DNA of 64,000 bases. It comes from Campylobacter bilis (GTDB taxonomy: Bacteria > Campylobacterota > Campylobacteria > Campylobacterales > Campylobacteraceae). Location of the stretch: positions 28,504 to 92,503 of the forward strand of contig NZ_WUED01000008.1 in assembly GCF_016806695.1 (NCBI RefSeq), in the 5' to 3' direction. The notes beneath the pieces were generated by a model, which worked only from the letters and a program-made list of their open reading frames with translations, searched no databases and was not told the DNA's origin. Positions 57,395 to 64,000 of this stretch are shown here, in pieces. Position 1 is the stretch's first letter; each line of letters starts with the position of its first letter. A program made the position numbers and the translations under genes.

Positions 57395-58324
57395 ATGCGA
57401 GGTTATAAAATTTTTTCAGGTTCTGCTAATATAGAGTTTGCAAGACAGGTTTCAAAATACCTTTCTTTGCCTTTAAGTGATGCAGGAATCAAACGCTTTA
57501 GTGATGGTGAAATCAGTGTGCAAATCGATGAAAGTGTCCGCGGAAAAGATGTTTTTATCATACAAAGCACTTGTGTTCCTACAAATGACAATTTAATGGA
57601 GCTTTTAATCCTCACAGACGCTTTGCGTCGATCAAGTGCTAATTCCATCACGGCTATCATTCCTTATTTTGGCTATGCAAGACAAGATAGAAAGGCAAAT
57701 CCTAGGGTTCCTATCACTGCTAAACTTGTAGCGAATTTAATCCAAGCAGCAGGCATTGATAGAGTTGCTACTATAGATCTTCATGCGGGGCAAATTCAGG
57801 GCTTTTTTGACATACCTGTGGATAATCTTTATGGAAGTATAGTTTTTAATGATTATATTAAAGCCAAGCATTTTAAAAATGCTATCATAGCAAGCCCGGA
57901 TATAGGAGGAGTAGCTAGAGCTAGAAGTGTTGCAAGGCATTTAGGACTTGATATTGTAATAGTAGATAAGCGTCGCGAAAAAGCTAATGAAAGCGAAGTG
58001 ATGAATATCATCGGAGATGTTAAAGATAAAGAAGTCATTTTAGTAGATGATATCATCGATACAGCAGGTACTATAGTTAAAGCAGCTCAAGCTTTAAAAG
58101 ACAAAGGGGCTAAATCTGTCATGGCCTGTTGCACCCATCCTGTATTAAGCGGCAAAGCTTATGAGAGAATAGCTAAAGGATTTTTAGACGAGCTAGTAGT
58201 CACTGATACTATACCTATAAAAGAACATTTGCCAAATATAAAAGTTTTAAGCGTTACTCCTGTTTTTGCCGAAGTCATACGTCGTGTTTATCATAATGAA
58301 AGCGTGAATTCTTTATTTATTTAA
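57395..58324 (+). CDS. prs: Ribose-phosphate pyrophosphokinase
   Basis: A 309-residue PRPP synthetase, the source of PRPP for purines, pyrimidines, His, Trp and apt. It shows FSGSANIEFARQVSKYL, RFSDGEISVQIDESVRGKDV, IPYFGYARQDRKANPRVPIT (ATP loop, about 92-111), VATIDLHAGQIQGFFDIPVD and the PRPP motif VILVDDIIDTAGTIVKAA (about 212-229). The frame reaches 57362, but MRGYKIFSGSAN at 57395 matches the family and has AAGG before it. A terminator hairpin lies just after the stop. Confidence 0.96.
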   Translation: MRGYKIFSGSANIEFARQVSKYLSLPLSDAGIKRFSDGEISVQIDESVRGKDVFIIQSTCVPTNDNLMELLILTDALRRSSANSITAIIPYFGYARQDRKANPRVPITAKLVANLIQAAGIDRVATIDLHAGQIQGFFDIPVDNLYGSIVFNDYIKAKHFKNAIIASPDIGGVARARSVARHLGLDIVIVDKRREKANESEVMNIIGDVKDKEVILVDDIIDTAGTIVKAAQALKDKGAKSVMACCTHPVLSGKAYERIAKGFLDELVVTDTIPIKEHLPNIKVLSVTPVFAEVIRRVYHNESVNSLFI

Positions 58325-58329
58325 CCTAT

Positions 58330-58364
58330 ATAGCCTGAAAATATTTTTAGGCTATTGCTTTTTC
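58330..58364 (+). terminator. Rho-independent terminator after prs
   Basis: ATAGCCTGAAAA at 58330-58341 pairs with TTTTTAGGCTAT at 58344-58355, and GCTTTTTCT follows. It starts 6 bp after the prs stop. Confidence 0.7.
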
Positions 58365-58494
58365 TATTTATGTTACTTAAAGAAACAAAAATCATATTTT
58401 TTTATAAAATGTGAAAAATCTAAACACAATCTCACTAAACTAATTTATAAATTTGTTATCTTTTAAAAAATATTTTATTTTACATAGGAGAAAT

Positions 58495-60606
58495 ATGGCT
58501 CGTTTAAGTATTAAAATTTTATGGTTTTTTATTGCAGTTTTAGGTGCTATTTGTTTTGCTTATTTGGCTTTGCAAAGAGGCGAAAACGTTTCGGCGATTT
58601 ATTTGGTAGTTGCTGCGGCATGTATTTATATCATAGGTTATAGGTTTTATGGGCGTTTTGTAGCTTATAAGGTTTTAGAACTTGATAAAAACCGTGCCAC
58701 ACCTGCTATCATAGAAAATGATGGTCGCGATTTTGTTCCTACAAACAAAACTGTATTATTTGGCCATCATTTTGCTGCTATTGCCGGTGCTGGTCCTTTA
58801 GTAGGGCCTATTTTGGCCGCTCAGATGGGATATTTACCTTCTATGCTTTGGATTTTAGCAGGAGGTGTTTTAGCTGGTGCTGTGCATGATTTTATCGTGC
58901 TTTTTATGTCCACTCGCAGAAAAGGAAAAAGTCTTGGCGAGATGATTAAAGATGAAATGGGTCATCTTGCAGGCAGTGTTGCCATGGTGGCGATTTTTGG
59001 CATTATGCTTATTATCATTGCTATATTGGCTATGGTTGTGGTAAAGGCTTTAGCAGAATCTCCTTGGGGTTTATTTACTATTGCGATGACTATTCCTATA
59101 GCTATATTTATGGGAATTTATATGCGTTTTATCCGTCCTGGTAGAGTAGGGGAGGCTTCTATTATAGGTTTTGTATTATTGATTTTAGCTATTTATTATG
59201 GTAGTTTTATAGCTATTGATCCTTACTGGAGTAAGGTTTTTACCTTAGATGCGCCAACCTTAGCTATTATCATGATGGCTTATGGATTTATAGCAGCGAT
59301 ATTGCCTGTGTGGTTTTTGCTTGCGCCAAGGGATTATCTTTCTACCTTTTTAAAAATAGGAGTCATCCTTGTGATGGCCTTAGCTATTATACTTGTAGCA
59401 CCTGATTTACAAATGCCAAAGGCAAATTTGCAGTATTTTGATGGAACAGGGCCTGTTTTTGCGGGTGCGATTTTCCCTTTCTTATTTATCACCATAGCTT
59501 GTGGTGCTATTAGTGGTTTTCATGCTTTAATTTCAAGCGGTACCACCCCAAAAATGCTTGAGAACGAAACCCATTCTTTAGCCGTAGGCTATGGATCTAT
59601 GCTTGCTGAAAGTGCTGTAGCCATTATGGCTTTAATCTGTGCTTGTATTTTGCATCCTGGGCTTTATTTTGCTATCAATTCAAGTTCTGCTTTAATAGGA
59701 AGTGATGTTGCAAGTGTAGCACAAACCATTTCAAGTTGGGGATTTAATATCACTTCTGAAGAAATTCTTAGCTTGACTACAAATATAGGAGAGCACACCA
59801 TACTTTCAAGGACAGGTGGAGCTACCACTTTTGCCATAGGAGTGGCTTTGATTTTACATGAGCTTTTTGGCGGAGTGGATTTAATGGCCTTTTGGTATCA
59901 TTTTGCCATCTTATTTGAAGCTTTGTTTATTTTAACAGCTGTAGATGCTGGTACTAGGGCTTGCCGTTTCATGGTACAAGATATTTTAGGCAATATCTAT
60001 AAGCCTTTAGGAAACATACATAATTACTCCGCTGGAATTTTAGCTACTGTTTTAAGCGTTGCAGGCTGGGGATATTTTCTTTATCAAGGTGCCATTGATC
60101 CTAAAGGAGGCATTTATACCCTTTGGCCTCTTTTTGGCGTGAGTAATCAAATGCTTGCTGGTATGGCCTTGCTTCTTGCTACAACCGTACTTGTGAAAAT
60201 GAATAAGGCAAAATATGCTTGGGTGACTTTAATCCCTGCTAGCTTTGTTTTAGTCACTACTCTATATGGAGGCATTGCTAAAATTATGCCTTATGATCCA
60301 AATGATAAAGTAGCAAATGCTGTAAGCCATGTGGCAGCCTTTAGCATACAAGATCAAAAGATTAAAGAGCTAAAACTCAGCCTACAAGACACAAAAGATG
60401 AAGCAAAAATTGCTTTGATTAAAAAAGAAATTTTAATAGCCACCCAAAGTAAAATTGCCAATCTAGTCAATGCTATCCTTTGTGTATTTTTTATGATAGC
60501 AACTTTACTTGTCATATGTTCTTGTATAGGAATTTGTTTGGGCAAGATTAAAATTCCATTAAAACAAAGTCCTTATATTAAAATCAATGATTTTCAAAAA
60601 ACTTAA
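58495..60606 (+). CDS. cstA: Carbon starvation protein CstA (peptide/pyruvate transporter)
   Basis: A 703-residue membrane protein with about 16-18 TMs. The N-terminal CstA domain begins SIKILWFFIAVLGAICFAYL, then YFYGRFVAYKVL-like, FGHHFAAIAGAGPLVGPILA (about 88-107, conserved) and AAQMGYLPSMLWILAGGVLA. The C-terminal part includes DAGTRACRFMVQDILG and LWPLFGVSNQMLAGMALLL. C. jejuni CstA is reported in peptide use; E. coli relatives carry pyruvate. The frame extends to 58453, but the ATG at 58495 has AGGAG 7 bases upstream. It overlaps its small partner by 20 bp. Confidence 0.93.
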   Translation: MARLSIKILWFFIAVLGAICFAYLALQRGENVSAIYLVVAAACIYIIGYRFYGRFVAYKVLELDKNRATPAIIENDGRDFVPTNKTVLFGHHFAAIAGAGPLVGPILAAQMGYLPSMLWILAGGVLAGAVHDFIVLFMSTRRKGKSLGEMIKDEMGHLAGSVAMVAIFGIMLIIIAILAMVVVKALAESPWGLFTIAMTIPIAIFMGIYMRFIRPGRVGEASIIGFVLLILAIYYGSFIAIDPYWSKVFTLDAPTLAIIMMAYGFIAAILPVWFLLAPRDYLSTFLKIGVILVMALAIILVAPDLQMPKANLQYFDGTGPVFAGAIFPFLFITIACGAISGFHALISSGTTPKMLENETHSLAVGYGSMLAESAVAIMALICACILHPGLYFAINSSSALIGSDVASVAQTISSWGFNITSEEILSLTTNIGEHTILSRTGGATTFAIGVALILHELFGGVDLMAFWYHFAILFEALFILTAVDAGTRACRFMVQDILGNIYKPLGNIHNYSAGILATVLSVAGWGYFLYQGAIDPKGGIYTLWPLFGVSNQMLAGMALLLATTVLVKMNKAKYAWVTLIPASFVLVTTLYGGIAKIMPYDPNDKVANAVSHVAAFSIQDQKIKELKLSLQDTKDEAKIALIKKEILIATQSKIANLVNAILCVFFMIATLLVICSCIGICLGKIKIPLKQSPYIKINDFQKT

Positions 60607-60784
60607 ATATTTTTATGAAAAAGCCGAAAGGTTTTTTCACCCTTTAGTAGGGCTTTCAAGTTATGATAAATACATAGAGCATATGAAACAAAAACATCCT
60701 GAAAAAATTCCCAAAACAAGAAAAGAATTTTTTAAAGAATGTTTAGATAAAAAATACAATAGCGGCGGTTTAAACAAATGCTGA
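60587..60784 (+). CDS. YbdD/DUF466-like small partner of CstA
   Basis: A 65-residue protein with the pattern of the YbdD family: LVGLSSYDKYIEHMKQKHPE, then IPKTRKEFFKECLDKKYNSG. In E. coli YbdD-type proteins are encoded beside CstA or BtsT and are needed for pyruvate transport. It starts 20 bp inside the 3' end of cstA and is very probably translated from the same mRNA. No membrane segment is present, so it should act on the cytoplasmic face of CstA. Confidence 0.82.
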   Translation: MIFKKLKYFYEKAERFFHPLVGLSSYDKYIEHMKQKHPEKIPKTRKEFFKECLDKKYNSGGLNKC

Positions 60785-60825
60785 TAAGCTTAAAGGATAA
60801 AGTTTTTATCGTACAAAAGCAAGCT

Positions 60826-61233
60826 TTAGCTAAAGCCGTGAATTTTTTTTAATTCTTCGCTAATAGCTTGTTTCTTGCCTTCTTTTGTCACACTCACATA
60901 AGTGACTAAAGCAGAAGTGACATTAATGCAGCAAGTACATCCTTGATCATTGACTCTTTGGGCTACTACTTCAACTTCGACTTTGATAGAAGTATTACCC
61001 ACGCTAACGATTTTAGAGTAACAAGAAATAACATCGCCTATAAAAACAGGTTCTTTAAAAACTACCTTATCCATAGAAATCGTCACAACGCGTTCAGGCG
61101 AAAGTTCTCTTGCAGCTATAGCTCCAGCTAAATCAATTTGAGATAAAATCCATCCCCCAAAAATATTCCCCGCAGGATTAGTATCGCTTGGCATAGCTAC
61201 GATTTTTAATTTTGGTTCGCCCATGTCTTTCAT
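60826..61233 (-). CDS. YciA-type acyl-CoA thioesterase
   Basis: A 135-residue hotdog thioesterase. It shows VAMPSDTNPAGNIFGGWILS (active-site Asn/Asp region, residues ~13-32), DLAGAIAARELSPERVVTIS, MDKVVFKEPVFIGDVIS and a C-terminal YVSVTKEGKK. The likely role is release of free acids and CoA from acyl-CoA esters. It is transcribed on the minus strand between the CstA pair and ciaB. AAGGAG lies before the ATG at 61233. The gene's 5' end is 61 bp from the divergent ciaB start. Confidence 0.88.
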   Translation of the reverse strand: MKDMGEPKLKIVAMPSDTNPAGNIFGGWILSQIDLAGAIAARELSPERVVTISMDKVVFKEPVFIGDVISCYSKIVSVGNTSIKVEVEVVAQRVNDQGCTCCINVTSALVTYVSVTKEGKKQAISEELKKIHGFS

Positions 61234-61260
61234 TTTTACTCCTTATTTTGAAAAAGCAAT

Positions 61261-61266
61261 TATAAT
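61261..61266 (+). promoter_or_regulatory. -10 box of ciaB
   Basis: TATAAT 28 bp before the ciaB ATG, with AAAAAGGAG at about 61278-61286 as the ribosome site. The 61-bp gap is shared with the divergent thioesterase gene. Confidence 0.45.
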
Positions 61267-61294
61267 TAAAAAAGTTAAAAAGGAGAAGAAAAGT

Positions 61295-63130
61295 ATGAAT
61301 AATTTTAAGCAAATCATCACATTGATAAACAAACGCAAAGAAAAAAACAATGCCTTTTATAAGATTTTAGATAAAAAAAAGTTAGATCCTTATTTCAAAC
61401 ATTTACTTGCTTTAAGTGAATTAAAAGAAGAAAAACCAAACATACTAGCCATACTAAAACGCCTCATTGATTTAAAAGAAGAAAATCTAGTCCAACAATG
61501 GCAAAAAAATAATTTTAAAGAAGACAAAATTGCAGAGTTAAAGTACAAATTCTATCAAGAAGTGAGAAAATTCTATGAAAAAGATCATCAAGAATTAATC
61601 AACCAAATCAAACAAGAAAAACTTCTAAACAATTTTTACCAGTCTTTAATACAAGGCGTGCATAATATAGGTTTAATCATAAATGAACTTGAAATTGCTT
61701 GGAGTAAGCAAATCATAGAAACAAACAGCAAAATCCTAGCTACAGAGTTTCCCAGCCTAGATCGTGCCATAGAATTTTTAAGGAAAAATCATCTTTATCA
61801 AAAAACCCCTCAAGGAGGGATTTGCGAAAGATCCTATGGGGTTTTGGTAAAAATAGCAAATACATGGAAATTACTTCCCTATGCTACATTCTTTCAAAAC
61901 GAACTTCCCCAGCTACAATCTGCTTTTAAAAACGCTCTTAAAGATTTAAGCACCTTTGCTAGCAATGAAGAAGAAAGAGCCTATGTGAGGTATTTTGAAA
62001 AACTACAATCTGCCTTTTGTGAGACAAACGAGGATAAAATCATACAAGCATGGCAAGATCTTGAATTTGCTTGGATGCAGATAAAATCACCCTTGCAAGT
62101 AGCCCACCCCTTAGAGTATTATGAGGATAATTACACCCATGCTGTAGCCTTAGAATGGGATATAAGATTAGAAGATGAAAGCAATTTAGATCCTTTAAAA
62201 TTAAACCATCAAATCCAAAAAACCTTCCTACATATCTATAATGATCTAAAACTTAAAGATCCTAATCTTCAAAAAGAAGTCTTGTCTAATATACAAAAAA
62301 CCCAGCTTTACATCTGCACCCCTATGCTATTTTATGGTTCTGAACTTAAGGGTTTATTTTCAGCTCAAGTAGTCCCTAATGATGAGTTTGTCAGTGCCCA
62401 AGCAGGCAAAAAAATCTTTGCTTTTGTCAATTTCGTCTATGAAAATACCAAAAACAGGCCTTTTATGAAGCTTGCTAGTGAAATTTTTGATAAAGAATTT
62501 TTAGCTTATGGTAGGGAAATTTTATTTTTTCAAGAGCAAATTTGGAAACGCGTTTATGAGGTTTCTACCATAGGACATGAATTTGGCCATATTTTATTTA
62601 TAGCAAAGGATACGCAAATACTCATGGATAAAAGCGGTTTTTTTAAAAATATAGAAGAATACAAAGCTACAGCAGGAGGATTGCTAAATTTCTTTTACCA
62701 TGAGCAAGAGGATTTAAAAATGCCTGTATTTCATGATCTTATTAAAAGAGCTATAACTCTTATAGCTTGGCAGCAAGTAAATGAAGTAAGGCCTTATTAT
62801 ACCGAAGCACTCATACATCTTAGCTTGCTTTTTCAAAGTCAAGTTTTATCTTTTCATAATAATACTTTAAAAATAAATTTTACCCTACAAGCTTACGAAA
62901 GCTTTAAGCAAGCTGTTTTGAAAAATTATTATGATTTAGCCAAACACTATGCCCTAAAACAAGATGCTAAAGACTTTTTAAACCGTTTTTGCGAGTTAGA
63001 GCAAGGCATTTTCTTTCCTCGTTTAAAAGAATGCAAAGAATTCGTGCAGTTTTATTATGAACTATACAAACAAATAGGCAATGAAATCGATAATAGCACA
63101 GAATTTCAAAGATATCAAATTCAAAGATAA
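61295..63130 (+). CDS. ciaB: Campylobacter invasion antigen B
   Basis: A 611-residue cytosol-made protein, counterpart of C. jejuni CiaB, reported as a flagellar-secreted invasion factor. No signal peptide is present. It begins MNNFKQIITLINKRKEKNNA. A zinc-protease-like motif VSTIGHEFGHILFIAKD (HExxH, about residues 425-441) is followed 25-30 residues on by NIEEYKATAGG, a possible third ligand, in the manner of M3-type metallopeptidases. The ATG at 61295 is preferred to the in-frame 61223 because of its AAGGAG site and family length. The metallopeptidase reading is inference. Confidence 0.9.
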   Translation: MNNFKQIITLINKRKEKNNAFYKILDKKKLDPYFKHLLALSELKEEKPNILAILKRLIDLKEENLVQQWQKNNFKEDKIAELKYKFYQEVRKFYEKDHQELINQIKQEKLLNNFYQSLIQGVHNIGLIINELEIAWSKQIIETNSKILATEFPSLDRAIEFLRKNHLYQKTPQGGICERSYGVLVKIANTWKLLPYATFFQNELPQLQSAFKNALKDLSTFASNEEERAYVRYFEKLQSAFCETNEDKIIQAWQDLEFAWMQIKSPLQVAHPLEYYEDNYTHAVALEWDIRLEDESNLDPLKLNHQIQKTFLHIYNDLKLKDPNLQKEVLSNIQKTQLYICTPMLFYGSELKGLFSAQVVPNDEFVSAQAGKKIFAFVNFVYENTKNRPFMKLASEIFDKEFLAYGREILFFQEQIWKRVYEVSTIGHEFGHILFIAKDTQILMDKSGFFKNIEEYKATAGGLLNFFYHEQEDLKMPVFHDLIKRAITLIAWQQVNEVRPYYTEALIHLSLLFQSQVLSFHNNTLKINFTLQAYESFKQAVLKNYYDLAKHYALKQDAKDFLNRFCELEQGIFFPRLKECKEFVQFYYELYKQIGNEIDNSTEFQRYQIQR

Positions 63131-63191
63131 AGGCTTTTTTTAAAAAAAATCTTAAAAAATTCCTTTTAGACTTGATATTGTTTTGGAAATA

Positions 63192-63200
63192 TGCTAGAAT
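63192..63200 (+). promoter_or_regulatory. Extended -10 of hupB
   Basis: TGCTAGAAT (TGn plus TAnAAT) lies 33 bp before the hupB ATG, with AAAGGAG at about 63220-63226. It is one of the best-formed promoters in the window and fits an abundant protein. Confidence 0.6.
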
Positions 63201-63232
63201 TAGGCGTTTCAATTAAAACAAAGGAGCTTTTT

Positions 63233-63529
63233 ATGACTAAAGCAGATTTCATTTCATTAGTTGCTCAAACAGCTGGGCTAACCAAAAAAGACGCCACTAC
63301 GGCTACTGACGCAGTTATTGCTACTATTACTGAAGTTTTAGCTAAAGGTGATAGCATTAGTTTTATCGGTTTTGGTACTTTCTCTACTCAAGAAAGAGCT
63401 GCTAGAGAAGCTAGAGTACCAAGTACAGGAAAAACAATCAAAGTTCCTGCTACAAGAGTTGCTAAATTCAAAGTAGGCAAAAACCTTAAAGAAGCTGTTG
63501 CTAAATCAAGCGGCAAAAAGAAAAAATAA
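63233..63529 (+). CDS. hupB: DNA-binding protein HU
   Basis: A 98-residue histone-like protein of the HU/IHF family. The beta-arm signature GFGTFSTQERAAREARVPST (about residues 46-65) includes the GFG start, then GKTIKVPATRVAKFKVGKNL. The Lys-rich tail ends SGKKKK. It bends and compacts DNA as a dimer. The open frame upstream to 63191 is ignored because the ATG at 63233 has AAAGGAG and the family N-terminus MTKADFISLVAQ. A strong terminator follows immediately. Confidence 0.97.
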   Translation: MTKADFISLVAQTAGLTKKDATTATDAVIATITEVLAKGDSISFIGFGTFSTQERAAREARVPSTGKTIKVPATRVAKFKVGKNLKEAVAKSSGKKKK

Positions 63530-63535
63530 AACTTT

Positions 63536-63561
63536 AAGGCTAGATTTATTCTAGCCTTTTT
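63536..63561 (+). terminator. Rho-independent terminator after hupB
   Basis: AAGGCTAGA at 63536-63544 and TCTAGCCTT at 63550-63558 form a 9-bp perfect stem with a 5-base loop, followed by TTT. It starts 7 bp after the hupB stop. Confidence 0.9.
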
Positions 63562-63701
63562 ATTCCTACATCCATATATTTTTAAACCTTCAAACTACAT
63601 TTTAACCTCCTTTTAAAACAATATATTTTATCATTACATAATTATTTTTTATATTTTATCTTACTTTAAAGGAACACTTATGAAAGCTTGCAATACTCTC
63701 T

Positions 63702-63710
63702 GGGGGGGGG
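63702..63710 (+). repeat. Poly-G tract 1 (G9)
   Basis: Nine consecutive G between the two ATGs of the CapA-like gene. At this length the upstream ATG is in frame with the second ATG. Such tracts of 8 or more G slip at high rate in Campylobacter and switch surface genes. Confidence 0.85.
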
Positions 63711-63804
63711 AATGCTTCAAAGGAACATTAATGTCTAAAAACACTTCATCTTCTAATCATGCTTTGTTTTTAAAAAATCCTTTATCATCTAATGAAAATT
63801 CTGA

Positions 63805-63813
63805 GGGGGGGGG
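63805..63813 (+). repeat. Poly-G tract 2 (G9)
   Basis: A second run of nine G, 74 codons or fewer inside the same gene and after the second ATG. At G9 both ATGs run into TAA at 63818-63820. At G10 the frame runs on 14 codons past the tract to TAA at 63856-63858. Confidence 0.85.
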
Positions 63814-63860
63814 TATTTAAAATCTAAATACTCTGATTTAAAAAAACAAATAATTTAAGA

Positions 63861-63890
63861 TCAAAGAATTTAACTTCAAAGAATTTAAAA
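63861..63890 (+). repeat. 15-bp tandem repeat encoding SKNLx
   Basis: TCAAAGAATTTAA at 63861-63873 recurs at 63876-63888, a 15-bp period. In the downstream coding frame it gives SKNLT-SKNLK-SKK, the basic stretch just before the autotransporter signal core. Confidence 0.7.
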
Positions 63891-64000
63891 TCAAAAAAAC
63901 CAAATTCTAAAAAACTAGCCCTATCCTTAGCTACCATATCCTTACTAAGTTCTTGTGCTATGGCACAAATTAGTGGACCACAATATGCTTTTTACTCCTT

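Larger units (their letters stand above)
63680..64000 (+). pseudogene. capA: 5' part of a CapA-like autotransporter, out of frame here
   Basis: Two ATGs (63680 and 63731) each have AAAGGAACA upstream and share one frame: MKACNTLWGGECFKGTLMSK continuing NTSSSNHALFLKNPL. That frame ends at TAA 63818-63820, just after the second G tract. The downstream coding frame (from about 63843) reads SKNLTSKNLKSKKPNSKKLA, then a hydrophobic signal core and SSCAMAQISGPQYAFYS, and is open to the window end. Reaching it needs a change in the second G9 run plus one base in the A7 run at 63840-63846. CapA is a phase-variable autotransporter lipoprotein adhesin in C. jejuni. The gene is cut by the window edge. 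Confidence 0.65.

Overview
The window is chromosomal DNA from a Campylobacter of the thermotolerant C. jejuni/C. coli group. The evidence is the very AT-rich sequence, TAnAAT-type -10 boxes without clear -35 boxes, and an almost unbroken run of genes in the order of the C. jejuni chromosome from hipO (Cj0985c) to hupB (Cj0913c). The proteins look close to, but not the same as, those I remember from C. jejuni. Hippuricase plus strong C. jejuni synteny fits a sister species such as C. hepaticus, or a divergent C. jejuni. The species name is inference.

Layout. 1-9.6 kb: a small membrane protein, hippuricase (hipO), yaaA, the adhesin lipoprotein jlpA, the cysteine-binding lipoprotein cjaA with the transporter cjaB, a zinc dipeptidase, a thermonuclease, a tiny lipoprotein, a hotdog-fold protein with a FliA-type promoter, and cmoB. 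9.6-14.5 kb: a decayed type II-C CRISPR-Cas island. It holds a tracrRNA relic, a shrunken repeat, an intact cas2, a frameshifted cas1 and a cas9 with about ten frameshifts. 14.5-26.3 kb: thioesterase, periplasmic protein, UDG-like protein, acetyltransferase, then the rpmH-rnpA-yidD-yidC-jag-mnmE-purL-(TerB/J protein)-purH run. 26.4-37.6 kb: META lipoprotein, agmatine-to-putrescine genes (aguA, aguB) around a cation efflux gene, SH3/P60 lipoprotein, PIF1-like helicase, lolA, secA and a LolC/E-like permease. 37.7-38.4 kb: seven tRNA genes containing a partial tandem duplication. 38.4-48.2 kb: an unknown protein, AEC transporter, tRNA-Leu, atpE, two NSS transporters, pycB, pckA and argH. 48.2-52.7 kb: a tightly overlapping minus-strand operon, rpiB to ychF. 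52.8-57.3 kb: cheB-cheR and the pebC-peb1A-permease aspartate/glutamate uptake operon. 57.4-63.5 kb: prs, cstA with its small partner, a thioesterase, ciaB and hupB. 63.6-64 kb: the 5' end of an autotransporter with two poly-G tracts, cut by the window edge.

How the genes fit together. Much of the window serves amino- and organic-acid metabolism in a bacterium that does not live on sugars: CjaA and Peb1 uptake, peptide or pyruvate uptake by CstA, peptidases PepA and PepD, and pyruvate carboxylase with PEP carboxykinase. A second theme is envelope biogenesis (YidC, YidD, SecA, LolA, LolC/E-like permease). A third is host interaction (JlpA, Peb1, CiaB, the CapA-like autotransporter).

The most unusual parts are the localised collapse of the CRISPR-Cas locus, where nearly every lesion maps to a poly-A/T run while all neighbours are intact, and the autotransporter leader with two 9-G tracts plus a suspicious A run. 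I found no clearly new defence or mobile system. Calls rest on reading the sequence and recalling families; no database search was run.
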